This document shows, piece by piece, positions 61,005-64,000 of a DNA stretch of 64,000 nucleotides (the first letter of the stretch is position 1; every line of letters begins with the position of its first letter). The notes beneath the pieces are model-generated. The model ran no database searches and was not told the DNA's origin. It worked only from the letters and a program-made list of their open reading frames with translations. The DNA lies in NCBI GenBank assembly GCA_964589625.1, contig CAZPSH010000016.1, forward strand, positions 1 to 64,000. Direction: 5' to 3'. The translations under genes and the position numbers were made by a program. This stretch comes from JBFLVU01 sp964589625. GTDB taxonomy: Bacteria > Acidobacteriota > UBA4820 > DSQY01.

Positions 61005-61993
61005 TTCTTGTCCGCCTTGCCTACCCTGACCTTGCGGGCCATGGCCTTGACCTCCCGCGCGAAGGCCTTCTTGAAGGCCTTGGGGGCCAAGACCTCCACG
61101 TGGCTTCCGTACTGAAGGACCCAGCGCAGGACCCCGCCCAGCCCGCTCGTCTCGAAGGAGAGGTCCACGCCTCCGGAGGGCGCGTCGGAGATTTGCTGGG
61201 TTGGATGCCAGACGCGCTCGCGGATGTAAGGCGCCTGCTCGGCGTCGAAGCGGAGGAGGACGCGCTCCGTCGTCGCACCGAGCTGGACCTGGAAGGCCTG
61301 TCGCATCCAGGTGGAGGGGTCGAAGTCCTTCCGCCGGGCGAAGGGTTCTGACTCGAGGACCTTGAGGGACCGAATGCGGCCCGCGTGGAAGGTGCGAAAG
61401 TCCCTCCGCTTCCGGTCCCAGGCAATGAGATACCAGTCCCCCACCTGGTTCACGAGGTGGTAGGGCTCCACGATCCGGTCCGAGGTCTCGCGCCGGCTCG
61501 CCGTGAAGTACCGCATGGCCACGCGCCGCCTCGCCACGATGGCTCTGTGGAGGTTGAGGAGGACGCGCTCGTCGGCGGGGGCAGCCGCCGGGGCGGCCAG
61601 GGTGAAGTGGCGCGAGAGATCCTCCAGGCTTACCGTGACGGGTCCGCGCAGGGAACCCCGCACCTTTTCCACGGCCGAGCGCAGGGGCGCTTCGAAGGGA
61701 GTGCCCAGGTAGCGCCTCGCCACCTCAACGCTGAGGAAGAAGGCCAGGAGTTCGCCTTCGGTGACCATGAGGGAGGGCAGCGCAAAGGTGGGGTCTGAGT
61801 AGGCCCATCCGCCGTGGGCGCGATCGTAGACGATGGGCGCGCCGAGCCGCATGATCATGAAATCCCGGTCCTTGAAGACCGCCCTGCGGCTCACTTCCAT
61901 GCGCTCGGCCAGGCGGTCCGCGTTCGGGAACCGCCCCGCCCGGATGAGCCGGTCAATCTCCAGGATCCGCTCCAGCTGTTGGCGCTGGGACAT
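61001..61993 (-). CDS. WYL-domain HTH transcriptional regulator
   Basis: A 330-residue regulator. The ATG at 61993 is chosen because GGATAGGGAGGGGAGCC stands directly before it and the HTH begins here; the frame continues 68 codons upstream through the promoter without support. The N-terminal HTH is about 1-60 (RILEIDRLIRAGRFPNADRL, AERMEVSRRAVFKDRDFM). The WYL domain is about 140-220 with RRVAMRYFTASRRETSDRIV and EPYHLVNQVGDWYLIAWD. A WCX-type C-terminal domain follows (VLLRFDAEQAPYIRERVWHP). WYL regulators sense ligands, often nucleic acid, and control defence, stress or repair genes. The only divergent neighbour is the decayed EamA gene, so its target is unclear. Confidence 0.92.
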   Translation of the reverse strand: MSQRQQLERILEIDRLIRAGRFPNADRLAERMEVSRRAVFKDRDFMIMRLGAPIVYDRAHGGWAYSDPTFALPSLMVTEGELLAFFLSVEVARRYLGTPFEAPLRSAVEKVRGSLRGPVTVSLEDLSRHFTLAAPAAAPADERVLLNLHRAIVARRRVAMRYFTASRRETSDRIVEPYHLVNQVGDWYLIAWDRKRRDFRTFHAGRIRSLKVLESEPFARRKDFDPSTWMRQAFQVQLGATTERVLLRFDAEQAPYIRERVWHPTQQISDAPSGGVDLSFETSGLGGVLRWVLQYGSHVEVLAPKAFKKAFAREVKAMARKVRVGKADKN

Positions 61994-62049
61994 GGCTCCC
62001 CTCCCTATCCTTGGCTCGGAATGAACGGTCCGTGCACTCTCCGCCCCGG

Positions 62050-62078
62050 GGTATAGCACACCCCCGCGCCCGGGGCAA
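62050..62078 (-). promoter_or_regulatory. sigma70-type promoter of the WYL regulator gene
   Basis: On the minus strand TTGCCC (62073-62078), 17-base spacer ending in TGC, TATACC (62050-62055). Both the extended TGn and the -10 fit well. The predicted start near 62043 leaves a leader of about 50 bases. Confidence 0.65.
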
Positions 62079-62127
62079 CGCGGCGGACGAAACCTCGCCG
62101 GAACAGGTCTCGTATGTCCCTCCAAGC

Positions 62128-62167
62128 GAGGGACTTCTCCCGCCCCGCTCTGGAAGAGGGACTTCTC
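62128..62167. repeat. 12-bp direct repeat upstream of the EamA remnant
   Basis: GAGGGACTTCTC occurs at 62128-62139 and again at 62156-62167, 28 bases apart start to start. The second copy encodes RDFS in the reading frame of the remnant. It may be a scar of the rearrangement that removed the 5' end of the gene. Confidence 0.6.
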
Positions 62168-62174
62168 ACCGGAG

Positions 62175-62973
62175 GTGACCTCCTTCCTCCGCTTCACGAT
62201 CGCCTCGGCGGTCCTTCTCCCCTTTGCGTTCCGGAAGCCTAGCGCCCCCGGGGCATGGGGCGCCCCGGCGCCTTGGCGTCCTTTTCCTCCTGGGCCTCAC
62301 GGGAATCTTCGGCTACCACGTGCTCTTCTACTACAGTTTGAAGTACACGACGGCCGGAAACTCCTCCCTGATCATCGCCACCGACAGCCTCATGACGGTG
62401 CTGCTCGCCGTGGCCTTCTTGAAGGAGAGGATGACCCGGCGCAAGGCCCTGGGCATCGCCCTGGGCTTCGCGGGAGTCCTGTGGATCGTCTCCGACGGGG
62501 CGCTCCCGGCCCTCCGCGCGCGCGGCCCCACTCTGGGGGACCTGCTGGCCTTCGGCGCGGCCCTCGCCTGGGCCGCCTACAGCGTCCTCTCCAAGCCCGT
62601 GGCCCACCTGTACGCCTCTCTCGACCTCTCCTGGATCACATGGGCCGTAGGGGCCCTCCTCATCAGCCCGAGCCTCCTGGCCGACGGGGCCGTGTCGAGC
62701 CTCGCGTCGGCCTCCCTCCTGGGATGGGCCTGCGTTTCGTACATGGCCCTCGCCGCAACGGGCCTGGGCTACTTCGTTTACCTCAAAGGGATCAAGGAAA
62801 TCGGCGCCGCCGCCACGGCCAGGTACATCTTCCTGGCCCCCGTGTACGTCCTCGTCCTCGCCTTTCTTTTTCTCGGCGAGCCCGTTCCCCTCCACACGGT
62901 TCTGGCCGCCGCCGTCATCCTCGGTGGCATCTGGCTCGCCGAAGAGGCTCCCGGAGAGGCCGGGAGCGCCTAG
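62175..62973 (+). pseudogene. EamA/DMT-family transporter, 5'-truncated and frameshifted
   Basis: Most of a ten-TM drug/metabolite transporter is here, but in two frames. The first frame carries TM2 (DFSPEVTSFLRFTIASAVLL, then PFAFRKPSAPG). The second frame, from about 62250, carries the rest (LGVLFLLGLTGIFGYHVLFY, TDSLMTVLLAVAFLKERMTR, ARYIFLAPVYVLVLAFLFLG). The switch needs one inserted base in the C and G runs near 62240-62265. TM1, expected before 62160, is absent in all frames. The intact family has about 290 residues. Either the gene has decayed or the run contains a sequencing error; the missing TM1 favours decay. Substrate unknown. Confidence 0.7.
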
Positions 62974-63294
62974 CAGGCGGCTGATAAACCCTTGCGGGCC
63001 CCGCGCAAGAGGCTTGGGGGTGGAGGGGTCGGGCCCGGGGAGGATCTCTAGCGCGACGGGAGCACCCTGGGCTGGCCGGCAAGGAGCGGCGAGGAGGAAC
63101 GTGCAGGGATCATCGCCGACGATCCGCAACGGAGAGGATGGCCCCCAATCCCTTGCGCCCTTGGGGTCTGCGCAGGCAGACACCCGGGTTGCCGCGGCAC
63201 GGCCCCGCCTGCCGCCCCCTGGACACGCCGCCCCCGGCGGCCGAAGATGGGAACGCGGGCGTTGGGCGCGGGGGCCCCGCGGGAGAGGCTCCGG
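62974..63294. other. 321-base gap with no gene seen
   Basis: This stretch between the EamA remnant and aroA has no convincing coding frame. A short 6-bp stem-loop (CTTGCG/CGCAAG near 62991-63009) and an imperfect GGATCATC/GACGATCC dyad near 63107-63126 are the only structures noted. It is unusually GC-rich and could hold the aroA promoter, but no consensus match is obvious. Confidence 0.5.
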
Positions 63295-64000
63295 ATGCGG
63301 GTTGTAGAGGCGTCTCGGGTAAAGGGGCGCGTGGATGCGCCGCCCTCGAAGAGCCACACGGTGCGGGCGGTCCTGCTGGCGGCCCTGGCGCAGGGGCGCT
63401 CGGTGCTGGCTCGGCCGAGCCGGTGCGAGGACGCCCTCGCGGCGCTGGGGCTGGCGCGCGCCCTCGGAGCGCGGGTGGAGGACCGGTTCGAGGAGATCGC
63501 CGTCACGGGGGGCGCCCCGCCCACGGGCAACGTGCTGGAGTGCGGCGAGTCGGGCTTCTGCCTGCGGGCGGCCACGGCCTTGGCGGCCCTTTTCGACTCC
63601 GAATTTGCGGTGACGGGGCGAGGGTCCCTCCTGAACCGGCCCGTCGGGCCCGTGGAGGCGCCCCTGGGGGCCCTGGGCGCGCGGTGCGAGACCGCCGGAG
63701 GCTTTCCCCCCGTGTCGGTGCGCGGGCCCCTGCGGGGGGGGGCGGCGGAGGTGGACGGAACCCACGGCTCCCAGTTCCTCAGCGGCCTTCTCATGGCCCT
63801 GCCCCTCTGCCCGGGCGATTCCGAGGTGCGCGTCTCGGGCCTCCGGAGCGGGCCCTACGTGAGGATGACCTTGGCCTGCGTCGAGGCCTTCGGGGGCCGA
63901 GTGGATCGCGAGGCGGACCTCTCGAGCTTCCGCATTCGGGGCGGTCAACGATACCGGGCGGGGAGGGTGGAGGTGGAGGGCGACTGGTCCGGGGCGTCCT
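63295..64000 (+). CDS. aroA: 3-phosphoshikimate 1-carboxyvinyltransferase (EPSP synthase), partial at right edge
   Basis: The first 235 residues of AroA, which joins phosphoenolpyruvate to shikimate-3-phosphate; the gene runs past the window end with no stop. GGGAGAGG precedes the ATG. DAPPSKSHTVRAVLLAALAQ (K19, S20, R24) is the shikimate-phosphate/PEP signature, CGESGFCLRAATALAALF (84-91 core) stands in for the usual GNxGTxxRP motif, and GSQFLSGLLMALPL and SGLRSGPYVRMT are the later family motifs. The GESGxxxR form is a divergent version, as seen in some Bacteroidetes and archaea. Homologous menaquinone precursors also depend on this pathway, since chorismate feeds MqnA. Confidence 0.9.
   Translation, partial: MRVVEASRVKGRVDAPPSKSHTVRAVLLAALAQGRSVLARPSRCEDALAALGLARALGARVEDRFEEIAVTGGAPPTGNVLECGESGFCLRAATALAALFDSEFAVTGRGSLLNRPVGPVEAPLGALGARCETAGGFPPVSVRGPLRGGAAEVDGTHGSQFLSGLLMALPLCPGDSEVRVSGLRSGPYVRMTLACVEAFGGRVDREADLSSFRIRGGQRYRAGRVEVEGDWSGAS

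Noticed and set aside
63335..63613. Small separate gene within the right-edge region
   Set aside because: It is out of frame with aroA, whose family motifs run uninterrupted in the frame starting at 63295.

Overview
The window is a GC-rich (about two-thirds G+C by eye), densely coding bacterial chromosome segment. It has no rRNA or tRNA gene, no CRISPR array, no intact insertion sequence and no phage genes that I can see. Several traits point to a deep-branching, non-proteobacterial lineage, most plausibly Acidobacteriota (Holophagae/Thermoanaerobaculia-like) or a neighbour: the futalosine menaquinone genes mqnA and mqnC, a glycine decarboxylase split into GcvPA and GcvPB, a Gram-positive-like PDH E1 alpha/beta, an Fe-S type PurF, and many very large secreted proteins built from FN3, PKD and jelly-roll modules. 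This placement is inference.

Region 1 (1-21.9 kb, all minus strand) is an exoproteome block of six large exported proteins: two multidomain zinc metalloproteases (an M6-like HEGFH protein and a 2,303-residue HEWAH protein), two module-built secreted proteins, one protein of about nineteen 26-residue LRV/HEAT-like repeats, and one BNR/Asp-box beta-propeller. Four of them end in versions of one Cys-terminated C-terminal domain. Two share a nearly identical 67-bp DNA block.

Region 2 (22-30.4 kb, minus) is metabolic. The operon gcvT-gcvH-gcvPA-gcvPB has its own TTGACG-17-TAGAAT promoter. A second operon, plsC-cinA-mqnA-mqnC, has a TTGCCA-17-TAGGCT promoter.

Region 3 (30.4-45.2 kb) starts with asnB and a small exported protein on the plus strand, followed by an MFS transporter (minus), an anchored glutathione peroxidase-like protein (plus) and a secreted propeller (minus). 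A visibly AT-richer pair of secreted-protein genes (36.3-40.8 kb) follows, then a lytic transglycosylase whose start lies inside the upstream gene's terminator, and an acyl-CoA dehydrogenase with a candidate operator in its promoter.

Region 4 (45.2-52 kb) holds an OsmC protein, an exported papain-fold peptidase with Asp in place of the usual active-site Asn, a striking pseudokinase-TM-coiled coil-TonB fusion with the most canonical promoter in the window, and an eight-PKD-domain secreted protein.

Region 5 (52.1-64 kb) carries a lipoate ligase homologue followed by the complete pyruvate dehydrogenase set pdhA-pdhB-pdhC-lpdA, an apparently leaderless purF, a coiled-coil exported protein, a small two-TM protein, a WYL-domain regulator, a frameshifted and 5'-truncated EamA transporter remnant, and a divergent aroA cut off by the right edge. 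Lipoyl chemistry links two parts of the window: GcvH and the PDH E2 both need lipoate, and the ligase homologue heads the PDH genes.
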